Shown: one piece after another, positions 32,940 to 44,191 of the stretch
Position numbering within the stretch: the stretch's first letter is position 1
Layout of the letters: each line of letters starts with the position of its first letter
NCBI RefSeq assembly: GCF_036884655.1
Contig: NC_088340.1
Span: 30,876,001-30,940,000, forward strand
Source: Musa acuminata AAA Group
Lineage: Eukaryota > Streptophyta > Magnoliopsida > Zingiberales > Musaceae
Reading direction: 5' to 3'
Length of the DNA: 64,000 nt
Program-made: the position numbers and the translations under genes
The notes under the pieces: model-generated
The model's input: the letters and a program-made list of their open reading frames with translations, nothing else
The model's database searches: none
What the model was told of the DNA's origin: nothing

Positions 32940-33327
32940 ACATACTTGCTGTCATATAAACTGAGATTTTTCTTTCAATTCCCTCCTCAAATTTTTTAAG
33001 TTTTTGGTAGAAATTTTGTCGAGAAACCACTGTTTCTTCAACGACAATTCTGCTCTTACAAAACAACACATACCTGCAGCAACTTCCACTGATTTCTATC
33101 AAACCCTTGCTGCCATCTACCATAGATCTAAAACTTTCATCCATAGCCCTAAAACTCTACTAAACCATACCCTCAAACTATACCCAAAATATCTACAAAA
33201 CAAGCCTATACCGTGGCCTACATCCACCAATCCACCAACCCTTTCGACCATCAATTCTCTCAACCTATACATATCTTTAACCTGACAACAAAAAAGAGAT
33301 CTTAACATCACAAATTTGGAGGCATAT
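32940..33327 (+). other. Gypsy Y1 leader, second part
   Basis: Matches 28931-29314 in Y2 (TTGCTGTCATATAAACTG to CATCACAAATTTGGAGGC). It proves that Y2 sits inside the Y1 leader. Noncoding. Confidence 0.82.
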
Positions 33328-34966
33328 ACTAAGGCATTTGAGAAGACAATCAATGCTAAATTTGAAGCCTTCGAGATGCGAATGGAGGATAAGATTCGGA
33401 CTCTCTTTGCCAAACTCAGTTTGGGCCGACCACCAAGCCCGAAGAAATCACATCAAGGAGAGAGCTCTAGCCAATCGCACTAAGCCCGTAGAGATGACTT
33501 CCAAGAGAGGGGAGGCTCTATGACTGACCCCAACTATCTATGCATGAGGTTGGACTTCCCTAGATAGGAAGAAGGAGACCCGATTGGTTGGATCTCGCTC
33601 GCGAAGCGATATTTTCAGTACCACAAAACCGCAGACACATCTATGGTGAAAATTACTACTATACATATTGAATGGGATGTTATACAGTAGTTTGACTAGT
33701 TTGAACACACTCATAGAATCCTCTTATGGTAACAATTCAAAGAAAGACTGCTGATCCGCTTCGGACCAACTGATTACGAGAACATTGATGGACAACTAGC
33801 AAAGGTCCGACAAACCTCTACCACTCAAGAGTACCAAACTAGGTTTGATAGGTTATCTAATCAAACTCATGATTGGTCTCAAAAACAGCTATTGGGGACC
33901 TTCATTGACGGCTTGAAGCCGGAGATTCGGGGAGAAGTTAAAGTGCCACAATCATACATGCTTATAGCAGCCATCTCTTTCGCACGATTTCAAGAGGAGT
34001 GATTGAACCATGAAGCCCGAAGGACTAGGGTTGCTCCTCAACTAGCAATATTGAAGCCCTTAGCCCCCCTATTGTCAACCAAGTCCTTGCACTAAAAAGG
34101 TTGATAAGAGAAGAGCTTTAGGAGCGATCTGCGAAGGGGTTATGTTGGCACTAGGACGAGCCGTGGAGCCGTGAGCATCACTATAGAAAAGGGAGACTTC
34201 TTATGATTGAACCAATAGAAGAAGAGGTCATTGAATATCTAGAATAGAGCCTTGAACATAAATAAAAAGATATGAAAGAAGAGGCACAACTAACGGACGT
34301 TACGGTATACACACTAGCCTGCTATTTAAACCTGTAAACGATAAAAGTTAGAGGCCTTCTCAAACAACAACCGATCATTGTTCTTATCGACACAGGCAGT
34401 ACTAATAACTTCTTAAATAGTAAGGTTGCTGCTCCAATAGTGCTCCACATTGAAGGTTGCAGCAAGTTCGATATAAAGGTCACCGACGGAAGAATCCTAA
34501 AGTGCGATCAAAGATGTCCGCAGGTGAAACTATTATTGCAAGACCAAGAAATCATCACTGACTTCTTCCTCCTACCAATTGATGACTATGAGGTCATGCT
34601 TGGCATAGAATGGCTGACAACACTAGGTGATGTCTCTTGTAACTTCTCCAAATTAATTATGAAATTCTACTACAAAGGCAAACAAATCATCCTACATGGA
34701 AAGCGCAGAAGCAACGTAACCACCATTTCGACCCAACGAATGGAGAAAGTTTTGCACAAGGTAAATGGTGGCTTTTTGATGCATCTCCACCAGCAATTAG
34801 AGGGGAAGAAAATAGAAATTGAAGATCAAAATCTTGCCCAATTGCTTGCTGAATTTGTCGACATTTTTGCTGAGCCACGCGGTCTTCCTCCTACGCGGCA
34901 ACATGACCATCGGATTCCAATCCTTCCGAGCAAGCCACCAGCGAACACTCAGCTATATCAATATCC
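33328..34966 (+). pseudogene. gag-pol: Gypsy Y1 gag, protease and RT start, heavily decayed
   Basis: Homologous to Y2 29315-30950. The gag ATG is lost (ACTAAGGCATTT for ACTATGGCATCT), and many stops and indels follow through 34440. From 34440 a 184-codon frame is open: post-protease linker (GCSKFDIKVTDGRILKCDQR, IEWLTTLGDVSCNF, LLAEFVDIFAEPRGLPPTR) up to PANTQLYQYP, where a solo LTR interrupts it. The retropepsin core lies just upstream (LIDTGSTNN around 34385). The last eight codons of that open frame belong to the inserted LTR. The most decayed of the Y copies. Confidence 0.85.
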
Positions 34967-36634
34967 TACTAGTCATAGGTGCCCAGCAAGCTAATCACGT
35001 GAGTGATGGCACGTGTGACTTGATACAGAATCTTTTTTTCTTATTATATTTTGGCATATATCACTTTATAACTATTGCATATGTGCATATATATATTGTG
35101 ATGTCCTTGGATTTATGCAATGGGAATCGGATCGTGATGAGATCACGATAATGAGATCGATTCACCTTTAAACACATATTCTAAATAATCCCGATCATAG
35201 GTTACTCGAGAGGGACATCGTGATAACCGGATAGACTTGTGTGCTGTATACCCGTCCATATGATGGATGCAGCTGGTCTCATAGCTGCTCGTGTAGGGAC
35301 ACTAGGGATACAGTACAGGTGCTTATTGGAGAATGAGTTCACTGATTGATCCGCTTACAGAATGCTGGATGGTTGATGATGCCTTATTGTCAGACAACGA
35401 TTCCGTAGTCCTAGTGGTGTATCTGGTCCTTAGACTTGAGACACCAAGGATGTCCTATATGAGTGCTCCACTCTTTGATACTAGACTTATAGGTTTGGCT
35501 GTCCCAGATCTAGTACAACTGGTCATTGGGAGTGGTAGTCGACCTTACGAGGGTTATTGAGTGTCGATAGAGGATCATCCACTCTCGGCGTCATGAGAGG
35601 AATATCCCATGTGTTCTTGCTCAGACAAATCCCTGGCTAGGGTCATTCGGGTTGAGAGAGAAAGAGTTCTCCAGGAGAATCCGATTAGAGCGAGACTCGA
35701 GTAGAAACTGTATGGGTCTGACAGCACCATGCTCGATATACGGTCTCTGGGATATTAGATGGATGAGGGACTATAGGTACACGGTAACTGAGGACAGACA
35801 GGTCCAATGGATTGGATTCCTCTGTATCGTTTGGGGACTACGGCGTAGTGGCCTAGTACGTCCGTAGTCGATGAGTCGAGTGAATTATTACAGAGATAAT
35901 AATTCACTGAGTTAGAAGGAGTTCTGACAGGTATGACTCATGGCCAGCTCGATATTGGGCCTAGAGGGTCACACACATATGGTAGGCATTGCGATGAGTA
36001 GAGGTTCGGATATGAGATATCCGACGGAGCCCTTGTCTTATTGGATGAGTCGAGTGAATTATTACAGAGATAATAATTCACTGAGTTAGAAGGAGTTCTG
36101 ACAGGTATGACTCACGGCCAGCTCGATATTGGGCCTAGAGGGTCACACACATATGGTAGGCATTGCGATGAGTAGAGGTTCAGATATGAGATATCCGACG
36201 GAGCCCTTGTCTTATTGGATGCAGATCCAATACCCACTAGGGGAGGACCCATTAGGGTTTGACAGGGGACCTCTATAAATAGGAGGGATTCAGAGCCTCA
36301 TAGGTTAGAGCCTTTGCTTGCCTTTCCTATTCTCCTCTTCCTCTCCACCTCAGAGCAGGCCTGGAGTCTTGAGGAGCGTCGTCGCAACCCTGCTGTGTGG
36401 ATCACCGCTAGAGAGGAGGATGCTTGACCTCCTTCACCCTCTCCTAAGGATCTGCAAGGAAACAGGGATATACGATCTCCCTAGGTAACACAACCTACTT
36501 TATACGCAGTTTTAATTTTCGTGGATTTTGCGCACCAATCTTCATACGACGACAAACATCTCTTTGGGAATCGGGGATTTTGTTTTCTTGTTCTTCCGCT
36601 GCGCATGTGATGTCGCCCCCATGATTTCCCAACA
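34967..36634 (+). repeat. Solo copia-type LTR in Y1 RT, TSD TATCC
   Basis: From TACTAGTCATAGGTGCCC (TG start mutated to TA) to GATTTCCCAACA, flanked by TATCC at 34962-34966 and 36635-36639. Removing it joins Y1 RT (QYP|HLQKDEI). TATA 36274-36281. A 174-bp tandem duplication occupies 35870-36043 and 36044-36217 (both begin GATGAGTCGAGTGAATTATT). No internal sequence remains, as expected for LTR-LTR recombination. The same family occurs inverted at 62393-63998. Small ORFs here are not genes. Confidence 0.92.
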
Positions 36635-37032
36635 TATCCTCACCTCCAGAAAGATGAAATTAAAAATATCATAAAGGAGATACGTGAAACAGGGATAGTT
36701 CGGTCAAGTTACAGCCCCTATTCCTCACCGGTGCTACTTGTACGCAAGGACGGAACTTGGAGGATTTGTATCGACTATTGAGCTTTAAATGACATCACTG
36801 TCAAGGACAAATACCCTATTCTAGTAGTAGGTGAATTGTTAGATAAAAGGAAGCATGAATCTTCACAAAGCTGGACCTTTGATCCGGGTATTATCAAATA
36901 TGAGTGTGCGAAGAAGACATACCGAATACCACATTTCAAACACACAACGCCCACTACAAATTTTTTATTTCGTCAATAGAAGGTGGAATATCTTGAGCAT
37001 ATTATATCAGAAGAAGGTGTGGTGGTGGACCC
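36635..37032 (+). pseudogene. pol: Gypsy Y1 RT relic, interrupted
   Basis: Continues after the solo LTR: RETGIVRSSYSPYSSPVLL, ICIDY followed by a stop, ALNDITVKDKYPI, then the shifted [15 protein letters not shown] segment and the jump into VEYLEHIISEEG. This is the same deletion as in Y3 and Y2. The relic ends at 37032 where a minus-strand Sirevirus LTR begins. The rest of Y1 pol is not found in the window. Confidence 0.85.
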
Positions 37033-38009
37033 TGTTAGGATCAAGAGTGGCACTAAGAGGGGGGGGGGGAGGGGGGGTGAATTAATGCACCAGAAAACTT
37101 TCATAATTTCAAAAAATTATTTGTTTCATTTAAAACTGATTCCGACGAAAATGGTTTTGATTCAATTTGCTTCGGAGAGAAGTTGAACTTGAAAGCTTTC
37201 GTAAAAGTGCAAGAGAGGATTATGGAGATTTGCAGTAATGTAAATTGCACAAATAAAAAGCAAACCAAAATTTAGAGTGCTTCGGTCAATGTGACCTACA
37301 TCCACTTTCGAATTCCTCCTCTGACGAGGTCACCGACATCCACTAAAGGCCTTCCTTCCATAGGCGAAGACCAACCACATCTTTACAGCGCTTTTCCTTT
37401 TCACGGGTTTAGGAGAGAACATTTACAAGTCTCACGCCTCTCTTGAATGATTTCAAAACTTAGGAAGGGAGGAGGAGGACTCTAGCACTTTGTTTACAAC
37501 ATTTTTACACTCCAATTACTCAAGATTATCTTAATACTTTCATGCCTTTTCATGCAGAAAAGGGTAGGGTATTTATAGGCTCCAATGGATTTAAAATTGG
37601 AGCCTAAAAGTATCCCATCCCCAAATTTCGTGGTACTGGTGGTACCACCACCCATACTAGGCGGTATCACCACCTATCACCTGACACTGGGCGGTACCAC
37701 CGCCTAGACCACTTGGGAGACTGAGTCTCCCAGGCGGTGCCACCGTCGGCTAGGCTTTCAGGTGCTGAATGAGCTGCTCAATCCGACCCATTTCAGCCTT
37801 GTTAAGAGCCTCGTTGGCCCCTAATTAAGTTAGTGGGATTATCTTCTAATCCTAACTTAAACTATATGCTAACTATAATAACTAAAACATAATCATAGCA
37901 CTTCTTGTTTCGATGTTTCAATTGTTCTTCCAGCAAGCTTCCGATGAATATCCGACAAACTCTCGACAATGTTCCGGTGGACTTCCAGCAAGCTCTTGGA
38001 CTTTACGAC
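37033..38009 (-). repeat. LTR G, truncated Sirevirus-type LTR
   Basis: Starts TGTTAGGATCAAGAGTGG, the complement of an LTR end, then a G-run (complement of poly-C, about 37061-37078), leader hairpin complement near 37348-37372, TATA complement (GGTATTTATAGG) near 37570 and a short GGCGGTACCACC-type palindrome array (37630-37745). It is cut at 38009 by LTR H before its U3 start. Confidence 0.85.
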
Positions 38010-39616
38010 TGTTAGGATCAAGAGGTCAGCACTAAGAGGGGGGGGTGAATTAGTGTAATGGTAAAATCACGTCTTCAAACATGTTCCATTTTGATAAAAC
38101 CATTTACGTTGAAAACCGATCTCGGAAATATCTTAACTTGAAACACGTTCGTAAATGAATTGAAGGCAGTAAGCTATTAAAGAGGTTTGCAGTAAAGATA
38201 AATTACTCAAAGTAAAATGCAAACAAGATTTTAGAGTGGTTCGGTCAACGTGACCTACATCCACTTTCAGCTTCCTCCTCCGATGAGGTCATCAGCATCT
38301 ACTAGAGGTCTTCCTTCAATAGGTGAAGACCAACCACCTTTTACACCCCTCTTCTCCTTTTCACGGGTTTAGGAGACAACCCTTACAAGCACTCACACTT
38401 CTCTTATAAAATTCTAAACTTAGAGTGGAGGAGGGAATTTCTAAAGAGATTGCAGCAGCATTTTCTCACTTTTGAATATTCTGTGCTTGTGTATTTTAAC
38501 TAGAGATGAGAGGGGTATTTATAGGCTTCAAGTTGATTCAAACTTGGAGCCTAAAACTTTCCCATCCCGAGTTCCCTAGGCACGGGCGGTACCACCGCCT
38601 GCGTTGGGCGATACCACCGCCCAAGTCTAGCGGTACCACCGCTTGGGGGGCAGTGGTAGGCAATACCATCGCCCAGACTGGCGGTACCATCGCCTGGCAC
38701 CCTACCAAGGGTGGTACAACCGCCCAGACTGGTGGTACCACCACCTGACATAGTCTCGAAGACTGTGCCATGATGGTAGGACTTCTTGGGGCATTGTTTG
38801 GGCCTCTTATTAGGCCCAACACAGTTCTTACATGGGCCTAGCTGGCTCCTAATTGGGTTGGCCCAAATCCAAGCCTAATTACGTGCTAACTATGAAATCC
38901 TAAGACATTTGCTAAGCTAGGCAAGTCCCTATGTCTATTCTTTCGGTGAGCTTCCGGCAATCTTCCGGCGACCTTCCGACGATCTCTCGGCAATGTTCTG
39001 GCAAACTCTCGGCAAGCTCCTGGACTTCATGATGATCTTCTTGGTGAGTTCCGATGAGCTTCTTTGGTAAGCTCCGAGACTTCTCGGCTGGTTCCTCCAG
39101 AACTTTCGACGAACGTCTGGACTTCCGACGAACTCTCGAACTCCCAACGTAATCGAGTCCTTGACTCTAGGATTTCATTTTGCTTAATGCCTTGCTATCG
39201 TAGTTAATCCTGCACATGTAAAATATACTTCGATCTTGACAATTAATACTAAGCATTTATCAAGTTGTCTGGCATGTCATTGGTCCCTCGATGCTTCGTC
39301 CGATTCTTCGGCGCATCGTCCTCTCTTGTGGCCTATTGCCCAATCAACCAGTTGACTTTGCAACTCCAATATCCTTGGCGCAATATCCGCTCTTCTTGGC
39401 CCGATGCCCAAATCCACGGCCTGAAGCCTTCTGTCGATACGTCAATCGTTCCTCCGACCCAACGTCCAATCTTCTAATATGTTTTTCTCCGACACAATAT
39501 AATTTTTCCTGCTTTAATTATCTCATCTTGATCGAAGCATCCTACGTAACTCAAAACGTAGATTAAAACATAAACACATATCAATTAGTTTTATCATCAA
39601 AATCTAAGATTCAACA
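38010..39616 (-). repeat. 3' LTR of element H
   Basis: 1,607 bp. G-run at 38037-38045, hairpin complement 38307-38331 with compensatory changes, TATA complement near 38516, palindromes of GGCGGTACCACCGCC type at 38583-38755. It carries the extra U3 module also found in C, D and E (39190-39550). Confidence 0.88.
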
Positions 39617-40476
39617 ATCTTTCCCTTTTGATGATGACAACCAATCGACGACGGAGTTAACCTTAACTCCCGGAGTTTAAACAAACTCCTCCTATCAATA
39701 TGCCGTATTGATAGAAACTCTTGGATTCAAAAATCCATACAACATGTCATAATCAAATCATTCATGACATCAATATACTTCTCCCCCTTTGTCATCAACA
39801 AAAAGGAGAAGTTCCAACTATCAAGGGTTTGAGATATCTATGTTCAATACATTGCATGAAAAACCTAATATACATTTTTATTATCATGCAAGCTAGCAAA
39901 AATTTAGAGTTTTGCAAGTTTGTAAATTTTGCTAGATGTGTAAGTTTAGCATTTTTGCTTCTTGAGATAGGCATGATAACACTTCTTTGTAGTATTCAAG
40001 ATAGCAAGTTCTACATCTTGCAAGCTAGCAAATTAGAGATGTTCAAGAAAGCAACACTTGCTTCTTGAAATATGCAAGTTGCAAGCTAGCAAATTGCAAG
40101 CTAGCAAATTTTTGCTTCCTTTGCAATGTTTGAGCTAGCAATTTTGCTTCCGTTGCAAAGTGTAAGTTAGCATGTTTTACATCTTGAGCTAGCAATATTT
40201 TTCCCCCTTTGTCATTGTCAAAAAGAAAGGAAGACCCTTTACATCAATTTCTACATCATGACAAAGGTAAGTATCAATCTTATTTGTGCATCATTATATT
40301 TTCAAATTAAAATATGCACAATCATACATTTCATTTTTCATGCATGATATAAATAAATCAATCATCACTATGGGCATAACATACATGATATTCAAGCATT
40401 TATGATACATCATTTTGGCAACATGATCATAGCATTTCAAATGATGGTATCTAAATGTCAAAGTTCATTACATCAG
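39617..40476 (-). other. 3' noncoding internal region of element H
   Basis: Contains complements of PPT-like motifs (TTCTCCCCCTTTGTCATCAACAAAAAGG near 39779, TTTTCCCCCTTTGTCATTGTC near 40200) and the GCTAGCAA/TTGCAAGCTAGCAA repeats (39885-40195). No coding frame. Confidence 0.8.
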
Positions 40477-41152
40477 ACGATTGCGTTGCATGGAGATGCA
40501 TCAAGATGTTGACAGAACCGATGAGGATGAGATAGACAATCACAAGACATAAAGATGTACCGTTACGCACATAGATCTTGATGTGAGTGATCAGGCCTAC
40601 TGGCTCGGGTCTGATCACATAGTCCATGATCATCTGGTGTGATCCCTTATACATATATTAGATATGTTTATATATTTGCATGCGATATAGATATATATTA
40701 AATATGTATATGTGTGACATATCATATTAGGAGACCAAATCATACAAACCTCTCTCTTTATAATATTAAGTCGGTAAACATGAGGCAATTAGATTGACCC
40801 ACGTGGCCTTCCATCGTTATAGGTAGGAACCAATTCCCGGTGTAGGTTGAGTTGGTCGAGTCCCTCGAGGCTCACCTATATCGCGACTCGCTATCTTGCT
40901 TATGATATAGAGATGTCACCGGTGACCTGAGGACATGGTATGCTTAGTTGAGTCCCTCGAGGGTATATTATCAAATCAGACTCATCTTGTAACGAAGGTG
41001 TTAACTTAACCGAACATCATAGTTGGTCGAGTCCCTCGAGACCATGGTGATTCGGAGGCCGAACAGGACGGGAATCATAAGGAGTTGTGATCGACAAGAG
41101 TTGCCTACCTTTTGGGCTTAGTGTGATTGGTCGAGTCCCTCGAGGTTATACT
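40477..41152. other. Upstream part of copia Z (LTR or leader), with repeated CTCGAG motif
   Basis: After removal of element C this stretch is continuous with 57465 onward (GGTTATACT|AAGACGCTG), so it belongs to copia Z or whatever Z sits in. It has an AT-rich part (40640-40760) and four copies of GGTCGAGTCCCTCGAG or close variants (about 40855, 40949, 41024, 41129). No PBS was recognised and no frame looks coding. The boundary at 40477 is set only by where H homology ends. Confidence 0.5.
41148..41152. repeat. Left target-site duplication of element C (ATACT)
   Basis: ATACT before the LTR at 41153. GTACT follows the LTR end at 57460-57464. Four of five bases agree. Confidence 0.7.
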
Positions 41153-43223
41153 TGTTGAATCTCGTATTTTGATGATGAAACTACATGATATATGTTTATG
41201 ATTTAATCTACGTTTTGAGTGACGCAGGATGCTTTGATCAGGATGAGACAATTAGAGCAGGAAAATCATGTTGTGCCGGAGGAACATGTCAGAAGATTGG
41301 ACGTCGGGCCGGTGGATCGGTCGACGTATCGATAGAAGGCTTCGGGCCGTGGACTCGGGCATCGGGCCAAGAAGAGCAGGTATTGTGCCAAGGATATCAG
41401 AGTTGCGGAGCCAACTGGCCGATTGGGCAATAGGCCGCAGGAAAGGACGATGCGCCGAAGAATCGGACGAAGCGTCGAGGGACCAATGACATGCCGGACA
41501 ACTTGGTTAATCGCTTAGGATTAATTGTCTCGATCGAAGTTTTTGTTTTACATGTGCAGGATTAACTACGATGAAAGTAAGACATGCAGTAGGAGTTACG
41601 CCGGAGTCATGACAATGATCACGTTGGGAGTTCGAGAGCTCGACGGAAGTTCGGACAGTCGTCGGAGGTTCTGCGGGAACAAATCCGAGAAGTCCAAAAG
41701 CTTGCCAAAGGAGCTCATCAGAACTTGCCAAGTGGATCGTCGCAAGTCCAGGAGTTTGCCGGAAGTCCGTAGGAATATCACCGAGGGTTCGTCGGATGAT
41801 CGACGAAAGTTCGCCGAAAACTCGCCGGAAGAAGCGATTGACGCACCGGAGCAAGCTGCAGAATTTATCTTAGGAAATAATCGTAGTTAGCACATTAATT
41901 AAGTTAGAAATGGGAGGTGATCCCATTAGCTTAATCTTGGGGCAATTGGGCCCCTGAAGAACTCAAATTGGGCCGAATGGATCAACCCATTCGGACCTAG
42001 GTTGCTGTGGGAGGTGCAACCGCCCAAGCAGGGAGGTAGCACCGCCCAGGCTATGTCTCCCAGTGAGACTGGGAGGTGCAACCGCCCCAGCCAAGAGGTG
42101 GCACCGCCCCAGGCTCAATCTCCAAGCGAGACTAGGCGGTGCAACCTCTTCTGTCAAGAGGTAGCACCGCCAGAGCTCAAGTTTCGAGCTCTGCCAGGCG
42201 GTGCAACCTCTCCAGTCAGGCGGTGCAACCGCCTGAGATCGGTCTTCGAGCTCTGGCAGAGAGGTGCAACTGCCCCTGACAGAGGTGGCACCGCCCAGAG
42301 GCTCAGTCTTCGAGCTCTGCCAAGCGGTGCAACCGCCCCAGTCAGGAGGTGCAACCGCCTGATCCCGGAATTCCGGGAATTGACAGATTTGAGCTCCAAA
42401 TTTGAACTGGGTTGGGGCCTATAAATACCCCACCCATTCAGCACTGAAAGCACAGAACACACACTCGAAATCTTGCTGTCTTTCTATGTTTCTTAGAGCT
42501 CAAAACTGCTAGTTCTCCTCTTTCTATTCTTCAAGTTTGAGTTGTAAAGAGAGGAGAGAAAACTTCTGTAAGGGTTGTCTCCTAAGCCCATCAAAAGGAG
42601 TGAATCTGTAAGAGGGTGGTTGGCCTTCGCCTATTGAAAGAAGGTCTCTAGTTGACGTCGGTGACCTCGTCGGTGGAGGAAGCCAAAAGTGGAGTAGGTC
42701 AAGATTGACCGAACCACTCTAAATCTCGGTTTGCATTTCCCTTGAGCATTTTACCTTTACTGCAAACTTTTCTAAAGCTTACTGCCCTCTGCGATTTTAT
42801 GAACGAGTTTCAACGTTCAGACGTAAATATGCGTTTAGACGTAAATCTGCGTTTAGACGTAAATTTGCTTTTTCGCATGATGATCTTATTGCAGATTGCA
42901 TTTACATTTTGAGCTGTACAATAGCAGAACACTGCCTTTATACTTCTGCTTAAACTGCGTCTTATCTAATCAAGTGATTTACGAATCGGCACTTAGACGT
43001 AAATCTGTTTCTTCGTACGAACGTCGGATTTCAGTTTGCGCCGATATTCTGGTTTTCATCATAACTGCAAACTGCCTACATAGATTGACTGTAACCTTGC
43101 TTAGTATCAACTTTCATATAGAGTTATCTTTATCGTTCAAACGCATCTTTCGGTTTTAATCGCAGAAAGTTTTCCGCTGCACTAATTCACCCCCCCCCCC
43201 TCTTAGTGCTCTCGATCCTAACA
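41153..43223 (+). repeat. 5' LTR of element C
   Basis: TGTTGAATCTCGTATTTTG...CTCGATCCTAACA. Extra U3 module between two GCAGGAT copies (41224, 41556), palindrome array about 42010-42360, TATA 42420-42427, hairpin near 42625, a few GTTTAGACGTAAATCTGC units (42820-42870) and poly-C at 43190-43200. Confidence 0.92.
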
Positions 43224-43225
43224 AT

Positions 43226-43237
43226 TGGTATCAGAGC
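43226..43237 (+). other. Primer-binding site of element C
   Basis: TGGTATCAGAGC two bases after the LTR end. Confidence 0.92.
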
Positions 43238-43273
43238 CCGATTTTTCTCATTTCGGATTTACACCCGAGAGAA

Positions 43274-44191
43274 ATGGCTCTTCATGGCTTTCAAGAGGGC
43301 TTTTCGATTTTTCGTCCACCGTTGTTTAACGGATTGGACTACACTTATTGGAAAACTCGAATGAGAGTTTTCTTGATTTCTATGAATTTGGATTTATGGA
43401 ATATCATTGAAAACGACTTTCATCTTCACTCTAAACCGATGAACAAATGGTCGGATTTAGAGAAGAACCATTTTTCTTTAAACGCAAAGGCTATGAATGC
43501 CTTATTTTGCGCTTTGGACAAAAATGAGTTCAATCGGGTTTCTTTGTGCGAAACGGCTTTCGATATTTGGCGCACTCTTGAAATCACGCACGAGGGAACT
43601 AGTAGAGTCAAAGACTCGAAAGTTAATATTTTACTGCATGATTTCGAGCTTTTTCGAATGCAACCAAGCGAGACTATAGGCGACATGTACACCCGTTTCA
43701 CGGATGTCGTCAATAGTTTAAGAGCTCTTGGAAAATGTTTTTCGGATTTTGAACTCGTAAACAAGATTTTGCGCTCACTTTCTAAACCTTGGGATTCAAA
43801 AGTAACTGCTATTCAAGAATCGAAAAACTTGAACCAGTTTCCACTTAAAGAACTAATTGGTTCCTTGATCACATATGAAATGACGTGCAATGCACGTGAA
43901 GAACTTGAGAACCACCTTCCAAAAAACAGGAAGGATTTGGGACATAGAACATTTGAAGTCCACTCGAGCATAAGCTCAAGTGATGGTGAACTTAAACTAC
44001 AAATGAAACAAAAATTAAAAAGTAAAAAGAACGGAACTACTTGCTTTGAACGCAAGAAGAAGAACTGGGATGAATCGAGCTCCTTTGAAGACGAGGAGAA
44101 AATCAACAAAGGCGAGGTGGCAAACTACGCCTTTATGCCTTTCGACGCTGAGGTAATCAAAATGCCTTTAATTTACTTCGAAATTACATGA
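43274..44191 (+). CDS. gag: gag of element C, intact 305-aa ORF without zinc knuckle
   Basis: Copia-type gag, expected to assemble cytoplasmic virus-like particles. ATG 43274 lies 36 bases after the PBS, the same spacing as in element B. Residues about 1-45 are DUF4219-like (FNGLDYTYWKTRMRVFL). The UBN2-like core follows (AFDIWRTLEITHEGTSRVKDS, PSETIGDMYTRFTDVV, ELVNKILRSLSKPWDSKV, ELIGSLITYEM). The C-terminus is Lys/Ser/Glu-rich (SKKNGTTCFERKKKN). The CCHC knuckle found in elements A and B is missing; only one Cys of that region remains. No stop or shift interrupts the frame, unlike A and B. Nothing enzymatic follows it. Either a recently active non-autonomous gag or a chance survivor; expression is unknown. 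Confidence 0.85.
   Translation: MALHGFQEGFSIFRPPLFNGLDYTYWKTRMRVFLISMNLDLWNIIENDFHLHSKPMNKWSDLEKNHFSLNAKAMNALFCALDKNEFNRVSLCETAFDIWRTLEITHEGTSRVKDSKVNILLHDFELFRMQPSETIGDMYTRFTDVVNSLRALGKCFSDFELVNKILRSLSKPWDSKVTAIQESKNLNQFPLKELIGSLITYEMTCNAREELENHLPKNRKDLGHRTFEVHSSISSSDGELKLQMKQKLKSKKNGTTCFERKKKNWDESSSFEDEEKINKGEVANYAFMPFDAEVIKMPLIYFEIT

Larger units (their letters stand above)
38010..40476 (-). mobile_element. Element H: partial Sirevirus-like element
   Basis: Minus strand: 3' LTR 38010-39616 (TGTTAGG...TTCAACA as read on plus), purine-tract complement ATCTTTCCCTTTT at 39617, and 0.86 kb of 3' noncoding internal sequence homologous to 45807-46990 of element C. It ends about 40476 where unrelated copia Z sequence starts. 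No gag is present, so the 5' part is lost. Confidence 0.85.

Noticed and set aside
35333..35867. ORFs in the solo copia LTR (a similar one at 63404-63631)
   Set aside because: The pair is conserved only because both are copies of the same LTR; no domain, and the position is within U3.
40477..41152. Host gene promoter or exon
   Set aside because: It is continuous with copia Z after removing element C, and no supported frame or splice structure is seen.
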